Shown piece by piece: positions 25,537 to 33,426 of a stretch of DNA of 64,000 nucleotides. Location of the stretch: positions 198,625 to 262,624 of the forward strand of contig NZ_BAAAHE010000008.1 of NCBI RefSeq assembly GCF_039525035.1, in the 5' to 3' direction. This DNA comes from Sporichthya brevicatena (GTDB taxonomy: Bacteria > Actinomycetota > Actinomycetes > Sporichthyales > Sporichthyaceae). The notes under the pieces were generated by a model that was not told where the DNA came from, searched no databases, and saw only the letters and a program-made list of their open reading frames with translations. A program made the position numbers and the translations under genes. The number at the start of each line of letters is the position of its first letter. The stretch's first letter is position 1.

Positions 25537-26376
25537 ATGGGTCTTCTGAACGGTCAGGTCGCGCTGATCACCGGTGGCGCCCGCGGGCAGGGGCGTGCCC
25601 ACGCGATCGCGCTCGCGCGCGAGGGAGCCGACGTGGTGGTGACCGATCTCGCCGCCGATGTCCCGACCATCGACTACCCGCTCGCCACACCCGCCGATCT
25701 GGCCGAGACGGTCGCGCTGGTGGAGAAGGAAGGCCGGCGAGCGCTCGGTCTCCAGGCCGACATGCGCGACACTGCCGGCGTGAAAGGCGTGGTGGACCGA
25801 ACGGTCGCCGATTTCGGGCGGATCGACATCCTCGTCGCCAACCACGGCGTGGTGAACTACGGACCGCTCGACGCCTTCACCGACGAGATGTGGGAGACCG
25901 TCCTTCAGACCAACCTGACGGGCTATTTCAAAGTGATGCGGGAAGTCTTGCCGCACATGAAGGCACAGCGATACGGGCGGATCGTCTGCACGGCGTCATT
26001 TGGCGCGCGCGGTGGCTATCCGAACCTGCCGGCGTACGGCGCGGCGAAGTGGGGCGTCATCGGCCTGGTCAAGGGGACGGCGCTGGAAGTTGCCAACGAC
26101 GGAATCACGATCAACGTGATCTGCCCTGCTGCGGTGGGGACCGACCTGTTCCTGAATCAGCCGACCTTCGACCTGTTCTGCCCGGACATCGCGAACCCGA
26201 CGCGCGAAGACTTCGAGGCCCGGTTGGTCCAGAACAACGCAGGCCTTAACGGCCGTCGGTACCTCGATTCCGAGCACATCAGCCGGGCCGTCCTGTTCCA
26301 CGCCTGCGACCTCGACGGCGTAATGACCGGCCAGGTGACCGACGTCGGCCTCGGCTCGTCAGCGACGCGTTGGTAG
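25537..26376 (+). CDS. Short-chain dehydrogenase/reductase, mycofactocin-coupled-like subfamily
   Basis: A 279-residue SDR. ALITGGARGQGRAHAIAL at about residues 10-27 is typical of the SDR subgroup often linked to mycofactocin; NHGVVNYGP replaces the usual NNAG, and AYGAAKWGVIGL is the YxxxK segment. ATG 25537 has AGAAAGGA upstream. It is the last gene before the second att-like copy. Mycofactocin coupling is inferred from the family style; no mft biosynthesis genes are in the window. Confidence 0.83.
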   Translation: MGLLNGQVALITGGARGQGRAHAIALAREGADVVVTDLAADVPTIDYPLATPADLAETVALVEKEGRRALGLQADMRDTAGVKGVVDRTVADFGRIDILVANHGVVNYGPLDAFTDEMWETVLQTNLTGYFKVMREVLPHMKAQRYGRIVCTASFGARGGYPNLPAYGAAKWGVIGLVKGTALEVANDGITINVICPAAVGTDLFLNQPTFDLFCPDIANPTREDFEARLVQNNAGLNGRRYLDSEHISRAVLFHACDLDGVMTGQVTDVGLGSSATRW

Positions 26377-26451
26377 CAATCGGAGGAGTTGTCCGAGACC
26401 CCAGGTGCGATGAGGCCTTGCATGCACGCAGGGCGCGACGCTGAAACCGCG

Positions 26452-26663
26452 TGACGTTAAGGATGACGTTAAGCAGGATGCGATCGGCGTGGTTCCAGGG
26501 GGTTGGGAGGCTCCAGCCGCGACTCCGGCCAGCTGGTGGGGCGATGTGCGGTGGTCCTCGGTCGCCTTGTAATCGAAAGGTTGCCGGTTCAAGTCCGGCC
26601 GCCGGCTCTTCTGACCTGCGGAAACGTGCAGTCCTCGCCGTTTTGCGACATCGATGACGTTAA
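26452..26663 (+). repeat. att-like copy 2: tRNA-Thr 3' fragment with arm repeats
   Basis: The 42-bp core 26566-26607 is identical to tRNA-Thr 3417-3458; the 5' half of the tRNA is missing, so it is not a gene. Left arms TGACGTTAA occur at 26452-26460 and 26464-26472 (12-bp period), and a right arm at 26655-26663. About 110 bases between left arm and core are shared with copy 3. The interval 26377-26799 contains nothing else recognised. Confidence 0.8.
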
Positions 26664-26750
26664 CAATGCCCACCGCTGTCGAGCGGTTGGGTTCACTCCG
26701 ACCGCCTGGAGTGACCCTCTCGGCGAGGGCGGGTGGCGAACTGCGTTGCA

Positions 26751-26786
26751 CTTTACCCTGCGTAAAGTAGTTCAGAGGTCTACTAT
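26751..26786 (+). promoter_or_regulatory. Autoregulatory promoter of the abiE operon
   Basis: Two overlapping inverted repeats, CTTTAC-cctgc-GTAAAG (26751-26767) and AGTAG-N9-CTACT (26766-26784), cover a TACTAT -10 box (26781-26786). AbiEi antitoxins are known to bind inverted repeats in their own promoter through the N-terminal winged helix; this arrangement fits that model. Confidence 0.6.
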
Positions 26787-26799
26787 TTGCAGAGTGAAC

Positions 26800-27426
26800 A
26801 TGTCTGCCGGGCAGTTGGCGGCGCGGGCGCCGCTGGGCACGATCCGGGTTGCGGATCTGGCTGCGATCTATGCGCATCCGCGGCAGGAGGCGCGGGCGTT
26901 GGAGCGGCGTGGAGTGTTGCACCGCCTCGCCCACGGTTTCTACTGCGCGGTTCCGCCCGAGCATGATCCGGCAGTGTGGAAGCCGAGCACCGAGGCGGCG
27001 GCGGCCGGGATCGCGACCGCGCTGTACGGGGATCGGGTGCCGGTGCTCACCGGCCTCAGTGCCGCCCGGGTCCACCGGGTGCTGCCGCGGGCGATCGCGG
27101 TGGGGTTCGTCGCGGTCCCGGGTTCGCGCCGGCCGTTGCGCTTCGCTGACCGCCCTGGGGTGGTGCGCTTCGTCGAGCGCGACGTCACTCGCCTGGACGC
27201 CGAACTCCTCAGCACCGACCTCGGACTGGCGTTGGCCACGACCGCGGAGCAGACGGTGCTCGATCTCGCGCACGCGGATCCCACCGGCGCCGACGCCGAC
27301 ACCGTCGCGGCGATCGATGCGCTGTGGGCCCGCTGCGAGGCCGAGGTGCTCGAGCAGATCGCCGGCACACAGCGGATGCGCGCCACCCTGGCCCGCGTGC
27401 GCGAACAGGTCGGTGCCCGCCGGTGA
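26800..27426 (+). CDS. abiEi: Type IV toxin-antitoxin system antitoxin, AbiEi family
   Basis: A 208-residue protein with an N-terminal winged-helix (TIRVADLAAIYAHPRQEAR, then RRGVLHRLAHGFYCAVP) and a C-terminal domain (VLTGLSAARVHRVLPRA; TTAEQTVLDLAH), the layout of AbiEi antitoxins. It would repress its own promoter and counter the AbiEii nucleotidyltransferase without direct binding, as known for type IV systems. ATG 26800 is chosen; GTG 26794 is possible. It is the only intact copy; decayed copies are at 3576 and 28549. The toxin gene overlaps its stop by four bases. Confidence 0.85.
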   Translation: MSAGQLAARAPLGTIRVADLAAIYAHPRQEARALERRGVLHRLAHGFYCAVPPEHDPAVWKPSTEAAAAGIATALYGDRVPVLTGLSAARVHRVLPRAIAVGFVAVPGSRRPLRFADRPGVVRFVERDVTRLDAELLSTDLGLALATTAEQTVLDLAHADPTGADADTVAAIDALWARCEAEVLEQIAGTQRMRATLARVREQVGARR

Positions 27427-28223
27427 GCGCTCCGGTCCCGGGGGAATGGGAAGCGATCGCCGCCCAATTCGGTGTGGACCTGGCTCAGGTACGCCGCGAT
27501 CACCTCATCTCCCACGTCCTGGCCGCGCTCTCCCAACACCTGCCCGACGCGGAGATCGTGTTCTTCGGTGGCACCGCGCTGGCCCGCACCTACCTGCTCG
27601 ACGGGCGCCTGAGCGAGGACATCGACCTGATCGCCCGCGGCAATCGAGCCCAGATCTGCGCCCGTATCGAGCGCGCAATGGCGACCGCTCTGCGCCGCAG
27701 TCATGGCCGCCCGACCTGGACGCCGCCGCTGACCCGGACCCGCTACGCGGAACCGGCGCTGCTGCAGGTCGTGGACGGCACCTCGATCCAGGTCCAGGTT
27801 CTTTCCTCGACGGGCTACCCAGACTGGCCCACCGAGATCGTCGAGTTGCACCAGCGCTATTCCGACGCACCACCGGCGCGCCTGCGCGTGCTCACCGTCG
27901 AGGCGTTCGTTGCGGCCAAGATCGTTGCGTGGCTCGACCGGCGCGCGCCCCGTGACCTCTACGACCTGGCCGCCCTCGCCCACCGGAGCCTGATCACCCC
28001 GACCGCCGTGCAGTGCCTGCGCCGCTACGGTGCCGCGTCCAGCCCGCCGTCGCCCCGCGACCTCGGCGGACCACCCACCGAAGCTGCCTGGCAACAAGCC
28101 CTCGCGCACCAGACCCGCCTCGAAACCACCGCCGCGGACGCCCTGGCCGCCCTCGCGAACGCATGGGCTAAAGCCCTATCCCGCACAGAAAATGACGATA
28201 CGTCAGACGCCTCGGACGGTTGA
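27423..28223 (+). CDS. abiEii: Nucleotidyltransferase toxin, AbiEii/AbiGii family
   Basis: A 266-residue DNA polymerase beta-like nucleotidyltransferase. The signature FFGGTALARTYL (GG-T at about residues 49-51) followed by RLSEDIDLI (catalytic Asp pair near 66 and 68) matches AbiEii. AAKIVAWLDRRAPRDLYDL is the family's C-terminal K-x-x-R-x-x-x-D-x-x-D-like motif. AbiEii-type toxins modify tRNA or use nucleotides to stop growth during phage infection or after element loss. GTG 27423 gives the GTGA overlap with abiEi. Confidence 0.87.
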   Translation: MSAPVPGEWEAIAAQFGVDLAQVRRDHLISHVLAALSQHLPDAEIVFFGGTALARTYLLDGRLSEDIDLIARGNRAQICARIERAMATALRRSHGRPTWTPPLTRTRYAEPALLQVVDGTSIQVQVLSSTGYPDWPTEIVELHQRYSDAPPARLRVLTVEAFVAAKIVAWLDRRAPRDLYDLAALAHRSLITPTAVQCLRRYGAASSPPSPRDLGGPPTEAAWQQALAHQTRLETTAADALAALANAWAKALSRTENDDTSDASDG

Positions 28224-28271
28224 TCTGCTCCCCCGACTGGCGCCGGCCGGCCCGGGCATCGGAGGCCACCA

Positions 28272-28479
28272 TGACGTTAAGAATGACGTTAAGCAGGGTG
28301 CGATCGGCGTGGTTCCAGGGGGTTGTGAGGCTCCAGCCGAGGCTCTGGCGCGCTGGGGTGAGGTGCGGTGCTTCTCGGCGCCTTGTAATCGAAAGGTTGC
28401 CGGTTCAAGTCCGGCCGCCGGCTCTTCTGAGCTGCGAAAACGCGCGATCCTCGCCGTTTCGCGACATCGATGACGTTAA
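28272..28479 (+). repeat. att-like copy 3: tRNA-Thr 3' fragment with arm repeats
   Basis: Core 28382-28423 is identical to the tRNA 3' end. Left arms TGACGTTAA are at 28272-28280 and 28284-28292, the right arm at 28471-28479. It is closely similar to copy 2 over more than 200 bp. Together, copies 2 and 3 bracket the abiE pair; recombination between cores would release 1,816 bp. Confidence 0.8.
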
Positions 28480-28548
28480 GGATGCCCAGGCGCTGTCGAG
28501 CGGTTGCGCTCACTCTGACCAACTGGCGTGACGCTCTCGGGGCGACCT

Positions 28549-29004
28549 CGGGCGCCGCTGGGCACGATCCGGGTCGCCTGGCTGCGATCTATGCATCCCC
28601 GGCAGGAGGCTCGGCGCTCAGCGGGCGCGGACTGTTGCACCGCGTCGCGCACGGTTCTACTGCGCGGTCCCGCCCGAGCACGATCCGGGGGTGTGGACGC
28701 CCAGCGCCGAGGCGGCGGCCAGGATCGCGGCCCCGCTGTACGGGACCGGGTGCCGGTGCTCACCGGCCTCAGCGCTGCCCGTGTCCACCGGGTGTGGCCC
28801 GGGCGATCGCGGTGGAATTCGTCGCGGTCCCGGGCTCGCGCCGCCCTCTGCGCTTCGCTGACCGCCCTCGCGAGTGCGCTTCGTCGGACGAGGTCACCCG
28901 CCTTGACGCCGAACTCTCAGCACCGACCTCGGACCTGCGTTGGCCACGACCGCGGAGCAGACCGTGCTCGACCTCGCGCACGCCGCCCCCACCGGCGCTG
29001 ACTA
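28549..29004 (+). pseudogene. Decayed abiEi antitoxin copy
   Basis: The stretch aligns with the intact abiEi from about 26824 to near 27290, with several single-base deletions that break the frame (for example in the segment after the winged helix and around 28700-28760) and no start. No matching toxin gene follows. Bases 29005-29188, up to the SDR 3' end, hold nothing recognised. Confidence 0.8.
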
Positions 29005-29188
29005 CGCCTCGTCCTGGACTGCTGGCTCCTGGTGCCGACCTGAGAAGCACCGCTCCACGCCGCGTGGAGGGGACGAGCAGGAGCGATCGGCCGGAGGGCG
29101 CCGCGTCGGCAGGAGCCCACGGCAGGCACCTAGCCTGGACAAGTCGGCTGGCGCCTCTGGCGCAACAAGAGGACGAGCCCACACCTCG

Positions 29189-30016
29189 TCAGATCCTGTA
29201 GCCCCCGCCGCAGAGGAGAACCTCGCCGCTGACGTAGTCGGACTCCGGCTGGCAGAAGAGGTAGGCGGCCCCAGCTGCTTCGGCGGGGGTGCCTGGGCGT
29301 CCGAGAGGGATAGACAGGCGGGCCTGCTCCAGGAATTCGGGGTTGACGCCGACCTTGAGCTCGCGCCCATCGACTTCCAGCGTCGCGCCACCGGCCGCGA
29401 CCTCGGTCAGGCGGGTCAGGATGAAGCCGAACGCGACGGCGTTCACCGTCACGTTGTACCGACCCCATTCCTTGGCCAGGGTCTTGGTTAGGCCGACCAC
29501 CCCGGCCTTCGCGGCCGCGTAGTTGCTCTGGCCCACGTTTCCGCCCAGGCCCGCGACTGAGGAGATGTTGACGACCTTGCGGCACGGGACCTGCTCACCG
29601 GCCTGCTGGGCCCTCTTGACGGCGCGGGAGATCACCGGCTGCGCGGCGCGCAGGATCTGGAACGGCGCCTTGAGGTGCAGATTCAGGATCGCGTCCCACT
29701 GCTCGTCCGTCATCTTCTGGATCACCGAGTCCCAGGTGTACCCGGCGTTGTTCACGACGATGTCCAGACCGCCGAACGACTCCTCCGCGGTCCGGACGAA
29801 CCGGTCGGCGAACCCGGCCTCGGTCACGCTGCCCACACACGTCGCCGCCTGACCGCCAGATGCCTCGATGGCGGCAACCGTCTCCTTGGCTGGTTCGGCA
29901 TCGAGGTCATTGACGACGACCGACGCACCGTCAGACGCAAGCTTCAGCGCGATCTCCCGGCCGATCCCGCGACCCGAGCCAGAAACGATGGCAACCTTGC
30001 CGGCGAGCTTTCCCAC
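29189..30016 (-). CDS. Short-chain dehydrogenase, 3-hydroxyacyl-CoA dehydrogenase-like
   Basis: A 275-residue SDR: IVSGSGRGIGREIALKL at about residues 10-26, NNAGYTWD near 90, SSVAGLGG and YAAAKAGVVGL for the Ser/Tyr/Lys site, and a C-terminal GEVLLCGGGY. It resembles FabG/HSD17B4-type dehydrogenases. Start GTG 30016. It is the last gene of a leftward beta-oxidation cassette (thiolase, MaoC-N, MaoC, SDR), so oxidation of a 3-hydroxyacyl-CoA is the likely step. Confidence 0.85.
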   Translation of the reverse strand: MGKLAGKVAIVSGSGRGIGREIALKLASDGASVVVNDLDAEPAKETVAAIEASGGQAATCVGSVTEAGFADRFVRTAEESFGGLDIVVNNAGYTWDSVIQKMTDEQWDAILNLHLKAPFQILRAAQPVISRAVKRAQQAGEQVPCRKVVNISSVAGLGGNVGQSNYAAAKAGVVGLTKTLAKEWGRYNVTVNAVAFGFILTRLTEVAAGGATLEVDGRELKVGVNPEFLEQARLSIPLGRPGTPAEAAGAAYLFCQPESDYVSGEVLLCGGGYRI

Positions 30017-30041
30017 GTATCGCTCCTTGGTCCGTTTGCGT

Positions 30042-30452
30042 TCAGGAGACGGCGACGACGGCGTCGCCGGTGAGAGTGACGGTCCCGTCGGCCAGCGTCA
30101 CGGTGAGGTCGATCGTGGCGCGGCGTTCGCCGTCAACCTCGTCGACGGATACCACCGTTCCGGTGCACCGCGGCTGGGCATTGACTGGAGTGATCGTGGC
30201 GAATCGCACGCGGAAGGACCGAAGATTCCGCTGGTCGGTCCACCCCGTGAGCAGACGTCCGAGGACGGCCATCGAGAGCATGCCCTGGGCGAACACGTCG
30301 TCGAGTCCCGCTGAGCGGGCGACGTCAAGATCGAGGTGGATCGGATTGAGGTCGCCGGAACCTCCGGCGAACAGCGCGAGCACCGTCCGGGTCAGGGCCG
30401 GTCCCGACAGCGACGGCAGTGCTGTACCCGGGGGCAGCTCCAGAGCGGTCAT
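30042..30452 (-). CDS. MaoC-like enoyl-CoA hydratase, catalytic subunit
   Basis: A 136-residue hot-dog protein. The hydratase-2 active-site motif is intact: GDLNPIHLDLDVARSAG (about residues 36-52) with the Asp/His pair. It would hydrate a 2-enoyl-CoA. The start overlaps the stop of the upstream MaoC-like gene (ATGA); the two probably form a heterodimer or heterotetramer, as known for ChsH1/ChsH2-type hydratases of sterol side-chain degradation. Confidence 0.85.
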   Translation of the reverse strand: MTALELPPGTALPSLSGPALTRTVLALFAGGSGDLNPIHLDLDVARSAGLDDVFAQGMLSMAVLGRLLTGWTDQRNLRSFRVRFATITPVNAQPRCTGTVVSVDEVDGERRATIDLTVTLADGTVTLTGDAVVAVS

Positions 30453-30910
30453 GGCGCCGATCCGGCTGTCGCGATCTGGCGGACCACGAGTGTCGTGCGC
30501 AGACGCGCCACCACATCCCCGGCTCGGGTGACCTCGGTCTCGCGAACCAAGAACTGTAGGGCGCCGCCCTTCTTCTCGTAGGCGTCGACCAGGGTGCTCC
30601 GGGCCTGCACGAGTTCCCCCGCGAAGACGGGCGCCACGTAGGTGAATTCCTGCTCGCCGTGCAGCAGTGCCCGCAGGTCGACGCCGAGAGCATCGAGCCA
30701 ACCGGTCGGCTCGGCACCCTCCAGCTCGACCCCGAACAAATACGTCGGCGGAACGAGGAGATCGGGGTAACCGGCAGCGCGCGCCGCATCCACGTCGGTG
30801 TACACCGGGTTCGTCTCGCCGATCGAGTGCGCAAACAATCGCAGTCGACCGCGTTCGATGGTCATCGCAATCGGCGGAGTGCTCGCGCCGACGGCGTGGG
30901 CGAAGCTCAT
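30449..30910 (-). CDS. MaoC-like protein lacking the catalytic His (partner subunit)
   Basis: A 153-residue hot-dog protein of the N-terminal MaoC/FAS1-dehydratase type (RLFAHSIGETNPVYTDVDAA). The position of the hydratase His reads Tyr (NPVY), so this is the non-catalytic half typical of split hydratases. It overlaps the thiolase stop (ATGA) and the catalytic MaoC start, forming a tightly coupled thiolase-hydratase unit. Confidence 0.82.
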   Translation of the reverse strand: MSFAHAVGASTPPIAMTIERGRLRLFAHSIGETNPVYTDVDAARAAGYPDLLVPPTYLFGVELEGAEPTGWLDALGVDLRALLHGEQEFTYVAPVFAGELVQARSTLVDAYEKKGGALQFLVRETEVTRAGDVVARLRTTLVVRQIATAGSAP

Positions 30911-32097
30911 CGAGCGGCCCGTTCGTAGAGCGTCACGACGCACGCTCCGCCGAGACCGAGATTGTGCTGAAGCGCGAGGGGGAGATCGCCCTCGACCTGA
31001 CGGGCCCCGGCCTCACCGCGGAGCTGCCACACCAGCTCGGTGCACTGGGCGAGCCCGGTCGCACCGAGTGGGTGCCCCTTGGAGAGCAAGCCGCCCGACG
31101 GGTTCGTGACCACGCGTCCGCCGTAGGTGTTGTCGCCGGCCAGGACGAACTTCTCGGCACCGCCCTCCTCGACGAGACCCAGCGACTCGTAGCTGAGGAC
31201 CTCGTTGGTGCTGAAGCAGTCGTGGAGCTCGACGACGCGCAGGTCCTGGGGGTCGACGCCGGATGCCTCGTAGACCTCGTTCGCCGCCCGCCGGGCCATC
31301 TCGAAGCCGACCAGAGTCATCATCGACGTCCCGTCGTCGAAGGTGCCGGCCACGTCGGTGGTCATGGCCTGCGCACGGATGCGCACGGGTTTGCTGACGC
31401 TGTGACGCGCCGCGAACTCCGCGCTGCAGACCACGGCGGCGGCCGCCCCGCACGTGGGCGGGCAACACTGCAGGCGGGTCAGCGGCCCGTAGATGTGAGG
31501 GGAGTTGAGCACCTCGTCCTCGGTGACGAGGTCGCGGAACACCGCGTAGGGGTTGTTGGCCGCGTGTCGGCGGGCCTTGACGGAGATCTTCGCGAACAGC
31601 GCGGGGTCGACACCGTAGCGTTGGGCGTACTCGGCGCCGGCTCCGCCGAACATCTGCGCGGCGGCGGGGGCATCGGTGCGCTGCTGGAGGCTGCCCATCG
31701 CGGCGTTCAGTCGCCCCATCGCGTCGGGACGGTCGTCGAATACCGCGGTCAAGGCACCGCGCTGCATCTGCTCGAAGCCCAGTGCGATGACGCACTCCGC
31801 CGTCCCTGATGCCACTGCCTGGCGCGCCAGCCAGAGCGCGGAGGAACCGGTCGAGCAGTTGTTGTTCACGTTGACGATCGGAACGCCGGACAGCCCGAGA
31901 CCGTAGAGTGCTGCCTGACCTGACGTGGAGTCACCGTAGACGTAGCCGACGTAGGCCTGCTGGATCTTGCTGTAGTCCAGACCCGAGTCGGTCAGGGCCG
32001 CGCGTGCCGCGGCCTCACCCATCACGTCGTAAGGATCGGATGCGCCCGGCTTCGCGAATGGAATCATGCCGACCCCCGCGACTACGACCTCAGTCAT
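30907..32097 (-). CDS. Acetyl-CoA acetyltransferase/lipid-transfer-type thiolase
   Basis: A 396-residue thiolase. Catalytic residues are in place: nucleophile Cys in NNNCSTGSSALW (near residue 80), VVELHDCFSTNEVL and the C-terminal GGLLSKGHPLGATGLAQ. It carries out thiolytic cleavage of 3-ketoacyl-CoA. ATG 32097 has AAAGGAAG 9 bases upstream. First gene of the leftward cassette ending at 29189; a GTAG-N3-CTAC box at 32194-32204 lies in its upstream region. Confidence 0.86.
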   Translation of the reverse strand: MTEVVVAGVGMIPFAKPGASDPYDVMGEAAARAALTDSGLDYSKIQQAYVGYVYGDSTSGQAALYGLGLSGVPIVNVNNNCSTGSSALWLARQAVASGTAECVIALGFEQMQRGALTAVFDDRPDAMGRLNAAMGSLQQRTDAPAAAQMFGGAGAEYAQRYGVDPALFAKISVKARRHAANNPYAVFRDLVTEDEVLNSPHIYGPLTRLQCCPPTCGAAAAVVCSAEFAARHSVSKPVRIRAQAMTTDVAGTFDDGTSMMTLVGFEMARRAANEVYEASGVDPQDLRVVELHDCFSTNEVLSYESLGLVEEGGAEKFVLAGDNTYGGRVVTNPSGGLLSKGHPLGATGLAQCTELVWQLRGEAGARQVEGDLPLALQHNLGLGGACVVTLYERAAR

Positions 32098-32193
32098 TGC
32101 TGAACTTCCTTTCAGGGGAGCGGGGAGCGACCGCGGTTGGTCCGGCGAGCCGCCGATTCCGACTGTGCATGCGCGCACAGGACCGTGCCCACC

Positions 32194-32304
32194 GTAGGAG
32201 CTACTGGCTTCCGAAGCCGCCGACCGACGCAGAAGGTTCTCGCTGACCGCGTACGGGGTGTAGTAGCCGCTACGGCTGAAGTCGTTCGGCCTGGACGGTC
32301 GACT
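32194..32304. promoter_or_regulatory. Divergent control region with two GTAG-N3-CTAC boxes
   Basis: GTAG-gag-CTAC is at 32194-32204 (toward the thiolase operon) and GTAG-ccg-CTAC at 32263-32273 (toward the dehydrogenase). For the latter, a TCGACT -10-like hexamer lies at 32299-32304, exactly 12 bases before ATG 32311 and 31 bases after the palindrome centre. For the thiolase side the -10 is less clear. Confidence 0.58.
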
Positions 32305-32310
32305 GTCGTC

Positions 32311-33426
32311 ATGAAGACACAGGCCGCCGTCCTCTGGTCCCAGCCCGGTAAGTGGGAAGTCACCGAGATCGACCTGGACCCGCCGCGGGGCGGCGAGGTT
32401 CTGGTGCGACTGGTGGCTACCGGGCTGTGCCACTCGGACGACCACGTGGCGACCGGCGACATGCCTGCTCGCCATCTGCCGATGTGCGGCGGGCACGAGG
32501 GCGCAGGCGTCGTCGAGACGGTCGGGCCCGCGGTCGATGACCTCGCACCGGGCGACCACGTCGTGTTCTCGTTCGTTTCCAGCTGCGGCCGGTGCAAGTG
32601 GTGTGCCACGGGGCGGCAGGCACTGTGCAACGTCGGGCCGCACCTGACGACCAACAACGCCTTCCTCGACGGCACGTTCCGTATGCACACGGGCGACGAG
32701 GACATCGCGCAGTTCGCCTGGCTGGGTGCGTTCGCGCAGCACACCGTCGTGCGCCGGGACAATCTCGTGAAGATCGACCGAGATCTTCCGCTGCGGGAGA
32801 TGTGCCTGCTTGCGTGCGGTGTGCCCACCGGTTGGGGGTCGGCCGTGACCTCGGCAGGGGTTCAGCCCGGTGACGTCACGATCGTGATGGGCCTCGGGGG
32901 CATCGGGATGAACGCCGTGCAGGGCGCGGCCCACGCGGGTGCGTCTCGGGTGATCGCGGTGGATCCCATCGAGTTCAAGCGGGAGGTCGCGCTCGCCCTC
33001 GGCGCCACGGATGTCGCCGCCTCCATCGGGGAGGCCACCGACCTGGCCAAGGAGCTCACCGAGTGGCAGGGCGCGGACAACGCCATCGTCGCGGTCGGGC
33101 TGACACGCTCCGAGCACGTGGGCCAGGCCTTCGCGGCCATCAGTAAGGGCGGGACGGTCGCGGTCACCGGGATCAGCGGTGTCACGGAGCCGCTGCCGCC
33201 GGCGAGCATGTTCGAGCTCTCGATGTACCAGAAGCGCATCCAGGGTGTGCTCTACGGCGGTCTGTCGCCCAACGTGGCCATCCCGCGGCTTACGCGGATG
33301 TACCGGGCCGGACAGCTCAAGCTGTCCGAACTCATCACGCGCACCTACACCCTCGATCAGATCAACGATGCGTACCTCGACATGCACGCGGGCCGGAACA
33401 TCCGAGGCGTGATCACGTTCGAGTAG
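32311..33426 (+). CDS. Zinc-dependent, NDMA-dependent-type alcohol dehydrogenase
   Basis: A 371-residue medium-chain dehydrogenase. Catalytic zinc site: GLCHSDDHV and GHEGAG; structural zinc: CGRCKWC with a later Cys (QALC). The Rossmann motif is MGLGGIGMNAVQGA. The overall pattern matches actinobacterial NDMA-dependent (mycofactocin-linked) alcohol dehydrogenases. Transcription is probably leaderless, with ATG 32311 at +1. Its last 14 bases overlap the opposing esterase gene. Likely substrate: an alcohol released by the esterase. Confidence 0.86.
   Translation: MKTQAAVLWSQPGKWEVTEIDLDPPRGGEVLVRLVATGLCHSDDHVATGDMPARHLPMCGGHEGAGVVETVGPAVDDLAPGDHVVFSFVSSCGRCKWCATGRQALCNVGPHLTTNNAFLDGTFRMHTGDEDIAQFAWLGAFAQHTVVRRDNLVKIDRDLPLREMCLLACGVPTGWGSAVTSAGVQPGDVTIVMGLGGIGMNAVQGAAHAGASRVIAVDPIEFKREVALALGATDVAASIGEATDLAKELTEWQGADNAIVAVGLTRSEHVGQAFAAISKGGTVAVTGISGVTEPLPPASMFELSMYQKRIQGVLYGGLSPNVAIPRLTRMYRAGQLKLSELITRTYTLDQINDAYLDMHAGRNIRGVITFE

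Noticed and set aside
26566-26607. A second tRNA-Thr gene (also at 28382 and 59178)
   Set aside because: Only the 3' 42 bases are present; acceptor 5' strand, D arm and half the anticodon stem are missing, so no functional tRNA can fold.
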